Assembly: GCA_937974245.1 (NCBI GenBank)
Contig: CALJKV010000110.1
Coordinates: 310,001 to 374,000 of the forward strand
Reading direction: 5' to 3'
DNA length: 64,000 nt
Source of the DNA: an uncultured Chloroflexota bacterium
Lineage (GTDB): Bacteria > Chloroflexota > Anaerolineae > Aggregatilineales > Phototrophicaceae
Part shown: one piece after another, positions 26,741-36,027 of the stretch
Numbering within the stretch: the stretch's first letter is position 1
How the letters are laid out: each line of letters begins with the position of its first letter
Position numbers and translations under genes: made by a program
The notes under the pieces: generated by a model
The model's database searches: none
What the model was told of the DNA's origin: nothing
What the model saw: the letters and a program-made list of their open reading frames with translations, nothing else

Positions 26741-27754
26741 TTATACCCGTTGGTCGAGAATGACCTTGGCGCCATCAAAGTCGAACCGGAAGTCCATACG
26801 AGTTAAGCCCTGGGTATGCAAGCCTTTTGTCACCGCGTCCTGGTATTCTTCGTGGCAGTAGAGCATCAGGAAGCCACCGCCACCCGCGCCGGTAATCTTG
26901 CCACCCAGCGCCCCATTTTTGCGGGCGGTTTCGTAGGCCAGATCAATCTGGTTGTTGGTGATGTCACTGGTCACGCCGCGCTTTTGCAGCCATGACTGGT
27001 GCAGGAGATCGGCGAAATCGTCCAGGCGACCCTCTTTCACCGTATCCACCATCTGCGCGCCCAGCGCCTTAATGCGGTGCATTCGTTCCAGGGTGCTGGC
27101 GTCCTGTTGGTGGCTGGCCTTCGATTGCGCGGAAAGAATCTTCTCAGAATCGCGGGATTTTCCGGTGAAGAAGAGCATCAGGCGGCGTTGGAACTGTTCC
27201 ATCACTTCCGGCGCTACCTCCAGGGGGTTCACCTGGGTGCCATCTTTGCTGAAGATGATATGCTTGAGGCCGCCAATGGCCGAGCCGTATTCGTCCTGCT
27301 TGCCGCTGGGCAGCTTCATCTTGTTGATTTCGATGTCGCAGGCCATCTCCGCGATATCGCCATTGCTCATGGCCTGCCCGCGCCAGGCAGCCAGAGCGGT
27401 AATCATGGAAACCGCCACCGCGCCAGAGCCACCCAACCCGGTGCCGGGCGGAATCTGCGAGGCGAGAAAGACATCCGCACCGTTCACACCGCCAAATTCT
27501 CGGATGACGGCTTTTGCCAGGCCGAGTTCACCATCCGTCGTGAATTCGCTGCCGCTTTCGTGGCGATAAAACACACGGAAATCGGAAGACATGACCTGCA
27601 GGGCGTTTCCCGCACCATTTGAGATAAACGTATAGATATAGCGATTGATCGCCGTGCTGAGGACTGCGCCTCCAAACTGATTATAATAGGCGGGCAGGTC
27701 GGTGCCGCCACCGCCAAAACTGATACGCACCGGGGCGCGAGCGATAAGTAACAA
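26741..27754 (-). CDS. GHMP sugar kinase, HddA-like
   Basis: The protein has 337 residues. The TTG at 27754 follows GGGAGGGG at a good distance and gives the usual start LLIARAPVRISFGGGGTD. GHMP motif 1 is this N-terminal GGGGTDLP, motif 2 is PPGTGLGGSGA (about 113-123) and motif 3 is KITGAGGGGF near the C-terminus. The family phosphorylates sugars at the anomeric or 7 position; the closest pattern I know is D-glycero-D-manno-heptose 7-phosphate kinase and the related fucokinase-like enzymes. No other heptose gene is nearby, so the sugar is uncertain. Confidence 0.83.
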   Translation of the reverse strand: MLLIARAPVRISFGGGGTDLPAYYNQFGGAVLSTAINRYIYTFISNGAGNALQVMSSDFRVFYRHESGSEFTTDGELGLAKAVIREFGGVNGADVFLASQIPPGTGLGGSGAVAVSMITALAAWRGQAMSNGDIAEMACDIEINKMKLPSGKQDEYGSAIGGLKHIIFSKDGTQVNPLEVAPEVMEQFQRRLMLFFTGKSRDSEKILSAQSKASHQQDASTLERMHRIKALGAQMVDTVKEGRLDDFADLLHQSWLQKRGVTSDITNNQIDLAYETARKNGALGGKITGAGGGGFLMLYCHEEYQDAVTKGLHTQGLTRMDFRFDFDGAKVILDQRV

Positions 27755-27952
27755 AATCCCCTCCCCTATAACAGATGATTATGATCAAACACGGTCGGTT
27801 GGCAAGCATGACTGCCGCACGATACCGATAACTGATGAGTCAGATGTAGCTACCTCTTATCGTACCTTACTTCACTTAATCATGCCTGGGGATTCTAGGG
27901 CAGCCTAAAAAAATACACTAAAAAACTTGTGAATACTTTATCAAACAGGCGT

Positions 27953-27977
27953 AAAAACAGCGGGTTTTGCCCGCTGT
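27953..27977 (-). terminator. Terminator of the slipin-NfeD operon
   Basis: On the minus strand ACAGCGGG, a 5-nt loop, CCCGCTGT and then TTTT follow the slipin stop by about 35 bp. The rest of the 257-bp gap 27755-28011 is AT-rich and shows no gene. Confidence 0.85.
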
Positions 27978-28011
27978 CTTTGCTTTATTCAGATTGCCGG
28001 CGCTGTGTATC

Positions 28012-28944
28012 TCAGTCGCCAGCGCCGTCCGACTTGTTGTTCCCGTTCATTGAGCTGGCGATCTGCTGCACCATTGAGGTCAGCTCCATCGGCAGGATGA
28101 ACTTGGTGGAGGGACTCTGGCCGACAGACCGCAGCATATCCATGTACTGTAGCGCCATCGTTTTGCTGTCTATATCCTTGGCCGCCCCAAAAATCGCCTG
28201 GAGCGCAATGGCGAAACCTTCCGCCCGGAGCTGCTGGGCCGAGCGTTCACCTTCGGCCTGGAGGATGGCGGCCTGCTTTTGACCTTCCGCCCTCAACACG
28301 GACGATTGTTTTTCACCTTCGGCCACCGCAATCGCCGCTTCGCGCTCGCCGCTGGCGCGTGTAACTGTTGCCCGGCGTTCACGTTCGGCGCTCATCTGAC
28401 GGTTCATCGCGTCCTGTACTTCACGCGGGGGTTGGATTTCACGGATTTCGACGGTTGTGATCTTCATCCCCCAACGTTCGGTCACTTCGTCCAGTTTGGT
28501 ACGCAGTGTATCGTTGATTTGCTCACGTTTCGCCAGGACATCGTCCAGGCTGATGTCACCGATGACGGCACGCAGCGTGGTTGTGGCGATATTGACCGCC
28601 GCCGCGACCACGTTTTCGACCTGGAGTACCGCCCGCTTGGGGTCAATCACCCGGTAATACACCAGGAAGTCAATCGCAATCGGGGCGTTATCCTGCGTGA
28701 TTGCCGTCTGTGACGGGATGTCGAGAAACCGTTCACGGACATCCACCCGCCGCGCCTGCTCGATAAACGGGATAATGAGTACGATGCCCGGCCCGCGTGT
28801 CCCGGCATACCGCCCGAAAGCGAGCACTACCAACCGCTCGGTTTCCGGCACGATACGGATCATGCGTGAAATGATATAGAACAGGAACAGGACGATGAAG
28901 ACGACGAGAATCAGCGTCCCTTGTCCAGCCAACAGGTCTTCCAT
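28012..28944 (-). CDS. SPFH/band 7 protein (slipin, stomatin-like)
   Basis: The protein has 310 residues. One N-terminal membrane helix (about 9-27) precedes the SPFH domain (about 30-200), with IRIVPETERLVVLAFGRYAGTRGPG and VDVRERFLDIPSQTAITQDNAPIAID. A long helical, Ala/Glu-rich region (ASGEREAAIAVAEGEKQSSVLRAEGQ) supports oligomerisation into a ring. Slipins organise membrane microdomains and guide membrane proteases. One bp separates it from the NfeD-type gene upstream, the classical partner. Confidence 0.94.
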   Translation of the reverse strand: MEDLLAGQGTLILVVFIVLFLFYIISRMIRIVPETERLVVLAFGRYAGTRGPGIVLIIPFIEQARRVDVRERFLDIPSQTAITQDNAPIAIDFLVYYRVIDPKRAVLQVENVVAAAVNIATTTLRAVIGDISLDDVLAKREQINDTLRTKLDEVTERWGMKITTVEIREIQPPREVQDAMNRQMSAERERRATVTRASGEREAAIAVAEGEKQSSVLRAEGQKQAAILQAEGERSAQQLRAEGFAIALQAIFGAAKDIDSKTMALQYMDMLRSVGQSPSTKFILPMELTSMVQQIASSMNGNNKSDGAGD

Positions 28945-28945
28945 G

Positions 28946-29593
28946 TTAGTTCGTCTCCTCTATATTCTGGGGCGCTTGCTTATGCTTGACGCCATCTACG
29001 AGTAATTGTAAGCCATAACGTTCAAGGACAACCACGTCCTCGCCAGATTTCAGCTTATGGTCACTGGAAGCTGTCCATTGTTCGCCGCGCACATTGACGG
29101 TGCCGACGAAATCGCTGCCCACCGCGCTAAATGCCTTGACGACACGCCCATAGGCACCGATCAACTGTTTATCATCGTCCACAACCGCCGTATGTTCACG
29201 GGCTTTAACCATAAGTGGCAGCAGCACCAGGCGGTGGTAGAGAACGGACAAGCCGATCATTACCAGGATGAGTACCCAGGAGACAGTTACGCCGTTGTGG
29301 AACAGCATGAAACTACCCAACGCCTGTAACACCAGCCCGCCTTCCGCCACTCGCGCCCAGCGTGGACTGAGAAAAGGGATCATCAAAAAGCTGATGACGC
29401 CCAGCACCAGGATGATCACACCCGCCCAATTGGTCGGCATTCCGGTGAGTAGCACGATGCCGCCGACAACCGACACCAATGAAACCAGTTCAACAATGCC
29501 GGTACCCGGTACATACGCGGCGGTGACACCCACCCACAGGCCGAACAGCAGGATCAAGTAGACAATGTTCGGATCGTACAGAAGGGTTTCCAT
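28946..29593 (-). CDS. NfeD-like membrane protein
   Basis: The protein has 215 residues. Five or so membrane helices (about 9-130) precede a C-terminal OB-fold domain (about 140-205) with the GAYGRVVKAFSAVG, GTVNVRGEQWTA and VVVLERYGLQLLV strands. This is the short NfeD form without the ClpP-like protease domain. It is the partner of the slipin encoded immediately downstream; the pair probably maintains membrane protein quality or microdomains. Confidence 0.92.
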   Translation of the reverse strand: METLLYDPNIVYLILLFGLWVGVTAAYVPGTGIVELVSLVSVVGGIVLLTGMPTNWAGVIILVLGVISFLMIPFLSPRWARVAEGGLVLQALGSFMLFHNGVTVSWVLILVMIGLSVLYHRLVLLPLMVKAREHTAVVDDDKQLIGAYGRVVKAFSAVGSDFVGTVNVRGEQWTASSDHKLKSGEDVVVLERYGLQLLVDGVKHKQAPQNIEETN

Positions 29594-29720
29594 CGTTTAC
29601 CTACTGTCAACTCTAAAACAGGGGCGGATACCCCTGTAACGACTATCACCCCTTATTATACCCGAAAATCCGCCCGGCGAATCCTCACTAATTGGGGGAC
29701 AAAACGCGCCGATTCCGGTG

Positions 29721-30740
29721 TTACTTATCGTCATCATCTTTACCGGTGAGGCGCTTAGTCAGGTATCCGCCTAGCAGGCTGGACATGACGGTATTGCCGA
29801 TCTCCTTCATGGCACTGTCGCCTTCGTCCCACTTCCGGTTCACGCGGCGGTTAATCCACTGACTGTAGGAGTCGGAAGAACGGATCAAGGCGGCTTCCAG
29901 GGCATCCCGATCCGATTGGGCCAGGGCGCCGCGCATTTCATGCAGGGTTTCGAGCAGGTTATCCAGATGGCGCAGCAGGTTATCCCGGTTATTCAACCAG
30001 GTATCGCGCAGATCATCGGGATGCGTGTCATATAGCTGGCGGGTGAGCCGCCCAAAAGCCGGGTTGGTGAGTCGCTGGGCGTCGCCCCAACCGAAACTCT
30101 TTTGTGCGGCATAAAAGGCCGCCACACCCAGGAGCGCTGGCAGACCTTCGGTCAATGCCACGATGCCATCGTGTTCCGCCGGGTCAACAAAGTGCGGTCT
30201 TGCGCCCAGGAGGGTGGAGAAGTCCGCCGCCAGTTCCACCGCTTCCTTGACACAGGTCGCCGCCGGCATGAGCAGCATACTACCTTTGTCAAACAGGTCT
30301 TCTCTGGCGTGTTGGGTGTCGTCCAGGCCGTCAAACAGGTAATCCGGGTTAATTACCGGCGTCATCCCAACCAGATGAACTTCGGCGGGCAGATATTGTT
30401 TCGCCCAGGCCAGCGAGGGCAGTTTGAGGGGTGAAAAATCGAGAATGACAACGCCGGAGCGCAGTTCTGCCGCCAAGTCACGGTAGGCGGTCTGCATATC
30501 GGCATACGGCAGCGCCAGCACGACGATATCCCGATTCTGTACCGCATTGAATAGATTTGCCTCGATCTTGTCTCCTATCCCGGCTTTAACCGCATCTTCC
30601 CGAATGCCGCCGCGCGGATCGGCCAGGGTGATCGTAAAAGCATGCTTGGCGTCCTTCCTTGCGTTATACCGCTTGAGCGCCAGCGCCACCGAAGCGCCCT
30701 CGCGCCCCAGGCCAAGTACCGCTACTGATACCGCTGCCAT
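29721..30740 (-). CDS. NAD(P)-binding protein, prephenate dehydrogenase-like
   Basis: The protein has 339 residues from the ATG at 30740, chosen because GGGAGAG lies 9 nt upstream; another ATG at 30758 lacks a ribosome site. A Rossmann fold begins VAVLGLGREGASVALAL, with DIVVLALPYADM and LDFSPLKLPSL typical of 6-phosphogluconate or prephenate dehydrogenase-like enzymes. The C-terminal part is helical (HDGIVALTEGLPALLGVAAF resembles the TyrA dimer domain). It is probably a dehydrogenase, but the substrate is unclear; no shikimate genes are nearby. The C-terminus is lysine/aspartate-rich. Confidence 0.68.
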   Translation of the reverse strand: MAAVSVAVLGLGREGASVALALKRYNARKDAKHAFTITLADPRGGIREDAVKAGIGDKIEANLFNAVQNRDIVVLALPYADMQTAYRDLAAELRSGVVILDFSPLKLPSLAWAKQYLPAEVHLVGMTPVINPDYLFDGLDDTQHAREDLFDKGSMLLMPAATCVKEAVELAADFSTLLGARPHFVDPAEHDGIVALTEGLPALLGVAAFYAAQKSFGWGDAQRLTNPAFGRLTRQLYDTHPDDLRDTWLNNRDNLLRHLDNLLETLHEMRGALAQSDRDALEAALIRSSDSYSQWINRRVNRKWDEGDSAMKEIGNTVMSSLLGGYLTKRLTGKDDDDK

Positions 30741-30926
30741 GTGTCTGTTCTCTCCCATGTCTGTTTTCAGATTCTATCCACAGCCTGCCAGGATGGTTCA
30801 TTCTTCGATCATGGCGCGTACCGGGTCGAATCATTTCCTTATATGCCGCCAATCATACCCGAAAAGGCCAGCAGATGGCGACCTGTGTTAAGGAGTTTCT
30901 AGGATTTGTGGCTCACGCCGCGCCGA

Positions 30927-31844
30927 TTAGCTCTCGCGCAGATCCACCGAATCACACCGGGCCGGTGTCGCGTCGTCGCCGGATGCCATGTAGTAGAAGG
31001 GGCGTGGGCTGCCAGCGGCGTAGTTATAGCCGACGAAGTGTTCCCCGTTGGGTGAAATGGCGTAGACGGTAATCCCGCTGTCCTGGTCGCGGTGGTATCG
31101 GATGTCCGCCAGGGCTTCCTGCACGGCTTCTCTTACGGTGCGTCCCATCTGCATATAGGCCACCACAATGCGTGCCATGCCGGAGCGAATGGAGATTTCG
31201 CCTACCCCTGTGCAGGCCGCTGCGCCGTAACGATTGTCGGCGTAAAATCCTGCCCCGGCAATCGGGCTGTCCCCCAGCCGCCCCGGATACTTCCACGACC
31301 AACCGCTGGTGCTGGTCGCCGCCGCGATGTCGTCGTGCTGGTCGAGCGCGAGGTACACGGTTGTCCCGCCGGAACGGGCGCTTTGTTCACGAAAAACCGT
31401 TTCCATGAGCGATTGGTCGGGCCTGGCCGGGTCAAGGCCGTGCTCCTGACACCACGCCAGCCAGTTTGCGCGCATCTTATCGGTGAGCAGTTCACCCCGT
31501 TCCGCGCCGATTTCCGCCGCGAACCGCGCCGCGCCATCCCCTACAAGGAGAACATGCGGCAGCCGGGTCATCACGGCATAAGCGATGCTCACCGGGTGGA
31601 TGAACCCTTCCAATGCACCCACCGCGCCGCTGGCCCGGTTGCGGCCATCCATCACCCCGGCGTCCAACTGCATCTGTCCCAACGCATTCGGGAAACCGCC
31701 GCGCCCTACGCTGTCATCTTCAGTGTTGAGTTCAACGGCGCGGATACCCTGTTCAATCGCCGCCAATGCGGATTGGCCTTCGCGCATCAACTGCCAGGCA
31801 ATCGCCGTCCCACTGTTCTTGAAATCTGCCGCTACGAGTAGCAT
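30927..31844 (-). CDS. Ntn-hydrolase asparaginase/isoaspartyl peptidase family protein
   Basis: The protein has 305 residues from the ATG at 31844, preceded by AAAGGA; the longer frame to 31880 has no ribosome site. The family blocks are present: SVGRGGFPN, LDAGVMDG, GAVGALEGFIHPVSIAYAVM, ATSTSGWSWKYPGRLGDSPIAGAGFYAD and ACTGVGE. The autocatalytic nucleophile Thr is normally in an HDT motif. Here the aligned segment reads SGGTTVYLALD, keeping Thr but replacing His-Asp by Gly-Gly. The family cleaves N4-(GlcNAc)-asparagine or beta-aspartyl peptides after self-cleavage. Activity may be altered. Confidence 0.85.
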   Translation of the reverse strand: MLLVAADFKNSGTAIAWQLMREGQSALAAIEQGIRAVELNTEDDSVGRGGFPNALGQMQLDAGVMDGRNRASGAVGALEGFIHPVSIAYAVMTRLPHVLLVGDGAARFAAEIGAERGELLTDKMRANWLAWCQEHGLDPARPDQSLMETVFREQSARSGGTTVYLALDQHDDIAAATSTSGWSWKYPGRLGDSPIAGAGFYADNRYGAAACTGVGEISIRSGMARIVVAYMQMGRTVREAVQEALADIRYHRDQDSGITVYAISPNGEHFVGYNYAAGSPRPFYYMASGDDATPARCDSVDLRES

Positions 31845-31965
31845 GATCTGTCCTTTGTGTTGAAGGCTGAATAGAAGCAATATTATTTTACCGCCACCGA
31901 CATGCGTTTATGCTATACCATTATATTGTCCTGGCGAAATGGGACATTGAACGAAAGGAGCAGTT

Positions 31966-32646
31966 ATGACTCGTCTGGAAATCGCCGTTTGTTCGCTGGA
32001 TGAGGCGCTGCAAGCCGAACAGGGCGGCGCGGACAGTATCGAACTCTCGGTTGACCTGGCGCACGATGGCCTGACGCCGCCATTGGAGATGGTGGCGGCA
32101 GTTTGCCGGGCGGTGGGTATTCCGGCCCACGTGATTGTACGCCCGCACGCCCGTGACTTTGTATACACGGATGATGACATCAGACACATTCTTGACCATA
32201 CGCGAGAGTTTGCCGCGCTGGGGGTCGGGGGGATTGTCTTTGGCGGGCACACGGCAGCGCACGCCCTGGATGTCACGCTGATTCGCCGGGTGGCGGAAGC
32301 GGCGGGGGATGTGCCGGTTACGGTTCACCGGGCGCTCGATACCTGCGCTGACCCGGATGCTGCTCTGCAAGCCCTGGTGGGTGTTGTGCCGCGCATCCTG
32401 ACTTCCGGGCCGGCGCGATCCGCCTGGGAGGGGCGGGAAGGGCTGCGGCGCTGGGTGGCGCAGTACGGCAGTCACTTTGAATTCGTGGCTGCGGGCGGTA
32501 TCAGGCTGGAGCAGGCGCGTGATCTGGCCGCTTATACGGGCGTTCATACCTGTCACTTTGGCGGGGCGGCGCGGACAAATGGCGTGGTGGATGCTGGCAA
32601 AGTGCGGGCGCTGCGGGAGCGTCTCCAAAAGACACACAAATCTTAA
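31966..32646 (+). CDS. cutC: CutC family protein
   Basis: The protein has 226 residues. It is a TIM-barrel of the CutC family: LEIAVCSLDEALQAEQGGADSIELS, PAHVIVRPHARDFVYTDDD, VTVHRALDTCADP, RILTSGPARSAWEG and HFEFVAAGGI are all diagnostic blocks. The name comes from a copper-tolerance phenotype in E. coli, but the biochemical role is not settled. A GAAAGGAG ribosome site precedes the ATG. It lies 87 bp before the TIR-kinase gene on the same strand. Confidence 0.9.
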   Translation: MTRLEIAVCSLDEALQAEQGGADSIELSVDLAHDGLTPPLEMVAAVCRAVGIPAHVIVRPHARDFVYTDDDIRHILDHTREFAALGVGGIVFGGHTAAHALDVTLIRRVAEAAGDVPVTVHRALDTCADPDAALQALVGVVPRILTSGPARSAWEGREGLRRWVAQYGSHFEFVAAGGIRLEQARDLAAYTGVHTCHFGGAARTNGVVDAGKVRALRERLQKTHKS

Positions 32647-32733
32647 TCTTTTCGTCGCCCGTCATTCGTGGCAGGAATGTCGCCAATCGTCTATACTCAA
32701 TTCCAGTGGGGCAGTCACTCAACGGGGAATGGT

Positions 32734-35700
32734 ATGGCGAGTGTTTTTATCAGTTACCGCCGCAGACCAAGCGCGATTCTTGCACAGTTGATCGGGCGTG
32801 ATTTACGGGAACAGGGCATCGAAGTTTACCTGGATGTCGAACGTATGGAAGGCGCGGGTGTGTTCCCGTCTCGCCTGATGGATGCGATTGAACAGTGCGA
32901 TGTGTTTGTCTGTCTGGTGGGTGATACCACCTTTGAATCGGACTGGGTGCGACGCGAGATTGAACAGGCGCACCGCCAGGGCAAGCCGATGATCCCGGTT
33001 TTCCAGGAAAGCTACGAGCCGATTCCGCTCGATCAAGCCCCGACCCGCTACATAAAAGAACTGCTGGAACATGATGGCGTGCAGGTATTTGACATCAAGA
33101 ATGTCTATGTGCCAGCGGCCATCGCGCAGTTGTCGCAGATGATCGAAAATACGGCGGGCTGGCACCAGGCACCCACTAAAGAAGCCGAAATGCCCAGCCA
33201 GCCTATCCTCAATATTGATAATCTGAGCGGGCAGACGATTGCCGGGTATGCGGTGTTGGACTTGCTGGGGCAGGGCGGGATGGGAGCGGTTTATCGTGCC
33301 CACCAGACCAGTCTGGGGCGTGACGTGGCGTTCAAGGTGCTGACCCCGGCGCTGGCATCCCAACCGGATTACGCGCACCGCTTCAGCCGGGAAGCCCGGA
33401 CTTCGGCAGCGCTGGAACATGCGCACATCGTCCCGGTACATGATTACGGCACATTTGGCGGGGTGAGCTATGTCGTGATGCGGCTGCTCACCGGTGGTTC
33501 GCTTGCCGAACGCCTGTACCAGGCTCAGGAAAATGGCGGGGATTTACCGCCGTTGAGCGAAAGCGCCGAAGTTATAAAGCATCTTGCGAGCGCCCTGGAT
33601 TATGCTCACAGCCGGGGCGTGATTCACCGTGACATCAAAGCCAGCAACGTCATGTTTGACGACCAGGGCAGTGCTTTCCTGGTGGACTTCGGTATCGCCA
33701 AGCTGACTCACGCGACGACAGGCTTGACCGGCTCCGGCATGGTGATCGGCACGCCATCGTATATGGCCCCGGAGCAGTGGCGCGGCGAAAGCATCACCCC
33801 GGCCACCGACCAGTATGCTCTGGGCGTGCTGGCCTACTCGATGGTGACCGGGCGGCTGCCATTTGAAGCGCCGACGCCCTTCGCCCTGATGCACAAACAT
33901 CTCAATGAAGAGCCGACCCCGCCGCAGTTCTGGCGCGAGACACTGCCGGAAAATATCAAGGCGGTGCTTGACCAGGCGCTTGCCAAGCACCCGCGTAACC
34001 GTTTCCCTTCGTGTACGGAATTTGCGGCGGCGCTGGTTGAGGCGGTTAAGGAAAGCGGCGAAATGCCCAGCGGCTTTTTCCGCAGGCCGCTGCGGGGGAA
34101 GGCGGCGTCTCCGGTACGCCCGGTAACGCCAACAGCAGGGAAAGCGCCCACGCCGACTCCATCGCGCAAGCCGGCTCCCACTCCAGTACCGGCTGACGCC
34201 GATCTGCCAACGATTACCCCGCCGCCCATGTCAGGCGCGGGAACCGGGCAGAGTACCGTTCCGCAGCCCGCCCAGGGGCTTTCTCCGGCGGCCACTGGCG
34301 AGACGACGTGGGTGAGTCCGCTGCGGGCTATTGGGAGCAAGCCGCTGGTATGGGGGGCGGCCATCATCGCCTTGTTGATTATCTCCGGGTTGGTGCTGGT
34401 GGTGCTGCCACAGGCCAGCCAGCAGCAGGCCGCCGGAGAGACGGCGACTTCGGTGGCGGAAATTGCGACAGGTACAGCCGAGGCGCTGGCACTCCAGCCA
34501 ACGGCCACCGATACGCGCACCGCGCTGCTGATAGATACCGCCACAAAGACGGATACGCCCACTGCAACGCGCACTACCACGCCGACTGTGACCAATACGC
34601 CGACAGATACACCCACCGCCACGCCTGCCACGCCAATTGCTATCGCTTTGCGGAGTATCCCGCTGCGCGGCGGCCCTGGTTTGAATTACCCTCAGGTAGG
34701 GTCACTGGTGTTAGGCGAGCAGCTTGACATTATCGGTATCAGCGAGGATGGCGGGTGGTATCAGGTGCTGATGGTGGATGGTTCGTTAGGTTGGATGGCG
34801 GTTTCACAATCCGACACCTATGGCAATATCGCCGCTGTGCCTATTGCCCTGGCGCCGACGAATACACCAACCAACACCGCCACGCCTACCAATACCATGA
34901 CACCAACGGCCACCACAACACCGACGGATACCGCGACACCGACGCCGACATCCACCGATACCCCTACTTCAACGCCAACCCCTACCGCTACGCCAACGGC
35001 GACGGCGACTTCAACCCCCACCGCGACGGTCACCCATACGGCGACATTTGCGTTTACAGCGACACCGACGAATACTATCACGCCGTTCCCAACGAATACC
35101 GCAACCCGCCCGGCGCTGGTCAGCTGTCCGGGTGCGCTGCCGTCACAGTTGTATCCGGGCGCAGCGGGCTATGTGCGGGACGAAGACCGGCGGGCGGTGA
35201 ATGTGCGCAGCGGGCCAGGCGTGGACCGGGAGCGGATTGACCAGATTCAGGTGAATGAAAACTTTACGGTGATTGACGGGCCGACCTGCCGCGATAATCT
35301 GGCCTGGTTCCATATTCGTTATGGCGGCGGCGCGCTGGATGGGTGGATTGCGGAAGGCGATGACTACTACTTTGTCGCGCCGGTTGGCACGCAGAATACA
35401 GGGCCTGCAAGAACACCTCCGCCGGATGGTTATGTGTTATCGGGCACATGCTCCCGCGTGCTGATCGAAGATAACTTCACGGGCGGCACGTCACGTAACG
35501 ACTGGTTCCTGGGAACCGGCAATCGCTCGGTGATGGAAATGGTGAACGGCGCGTATGAACTGCGTATTGGCACCGGTTCGGGCAGTAATCCGACAACCTG
35601 GGGCAGCCTGCGCGGGTTCATTTTCAGCGATGCCCGCATTGAAGCGGTAGTACGGGCGTCCAGCTTCAGCCGTACTCCGCCCCTGACTCGTACCGGCCTG

Positions 35701-36027
35701 TGGCTGCGCTACCAGGACGAAAACAACTTCCTGGCCTTCATGATCCGCAGCGATGGACGCTACTGGATTGCCCGCTGGTCGGATAATGAGTACCACGAAC
35801 TGATTGAGGACTGGACGGCCAGCGCCGCCATCAACATCGGGGATAATGCTCTCAATACACTGCGGATTGACAGCACCGGGAATACCTTTGACTTTTACAT
35901 CAACGGGCGCTACGTGGACAGTGTAACCGACGCGACCTGGCCGGATGGACGCCTGGCGTTTTTCGGTTCGTCGGACGATGTGCCACTGTCGTTCGATATG
36001 GACTATATCCGTATCTGCGCGAGATAG
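32734..36027 (+). CDS. TIR - Ser/Thr kinase - TM - SH3 - SH3 - LamG-like fusion
   Basis: The protein has 1097 residues. The ATG at 32734 (MASVFISYRRR) is chosen because TIR domains begin with this strand; a GTG at 32668 would add 22 atypical residues. Domains: TIR 3-135, with the putative NADase Glu E75 in WVRREI; Hanks-type kinase 170-440 with GQGGMG (179-184), K201, HRD (D300), DFG (D318) and PSYMAPEQW; a Pro-rich linker; a TM helix 538-558; two bacterial SH3 domains (about 636-696 and 812-880) in Thr/Pro linkers; and a C-terminal LamG/concanavalin-like domain (910-1095). The TIR and kinase should face the cytoplasm and the SH3/lectin part the cell wall. All kinase residues are present. The stop abuts the next gene. 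Confidence 0.92.
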   Translation: MASVFISYRRRPSAILAQLIGRDLREQGIEVYLDVERMEGAGVFPSRLMDAIEQCDVFVCLVGDTTFESDWVRREIEQAHRQGKPMIPVFQESYEPIPLDQAPTRYIKELLEHDGVQVFDIKNVYVPAAIAQLSQMIENTAGWHQAPTKEAEMPSQPILNIDNLSGQTIAGYAVLDLLGQGGMGAVYRAHQTSLGRDVAFKVLTPALASQPDYAHRFSREARTSAALEHAHIVPVHDYGTFGGVSYVVMRLLTGGSLAERLYQAQENGGDLPPLSESAEVIKHLASALDYAHSRGVIHRDIKASNVMFDDQGSAFLVDFGIAKLTHATTGLTGSGMVIGTPSYMAPEQWRGESITPATDQYALGVLAYSMVTGRLPFEAPTPFALMHKHLNEEPTPPQFWRETLPENIKAVLDQALAKHPRNRFPSCTEFAAALVEAVKESGEMPSGFFRRPLRGKAASPVRPVTPTAGKAPTPTPSRKPAPTPVPADADLPTITPPPMSGAGTGQSTVPQPAQGLSPAATGETTWVSPLRAIGSKPLVWGAAIIALLIISGLVLVVLPQASQQQAAGETATSVAEIATGTAEALALQPTATDTRTALLIDTATKTDTPTATRTTTPTVTNTPTDTPTATPATPIAIALRSIPLRGGPGLNYPQVGSLVLGEQLDIIGISEDGGWYQVLMVDGSLGWMAVSQSDTYGNIAAVPIALAPTNTPTNTATPTNTMTPTATTTPTDTATPTPTSTDTPTSTPTPTATPTATATSTPTATVTHTATFAFTATPTNTITPFPTNTATRPALVSCPGALPSQLYPGAAGYVRDEDRRAVNVRSGPGVDRERIDQIQVNENFTVIDGPTCRDNLAWFHIRYGGGALDGWIAEGDDYYFVAPVGTQNTGPARTPPPDGYVLSGTCSRVLIEDNFTGGTSRNDWFLGTGNRSVMEMVNGAYELRIGTGSGSNPTTWGSLRGFIFSDARIEAVVRASSFSRTPPLTRTGLWLRYQDENNFLAFMIRSDGRYWIARWSDNEYHELIEDWTASAAINIGDNALNTLRIDSTGNTFDFYINGRYVDSVTDATWPDGRLAFFGSSDDVPLSFDMDYIRICAR

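Noticed and set aside
32668..32733. Upstream GTG as start of the TIR-kinase gene
   Set aside because: The added residues do not look like a TIR N-terminus, and MASVFISYRR is the usual beginning.
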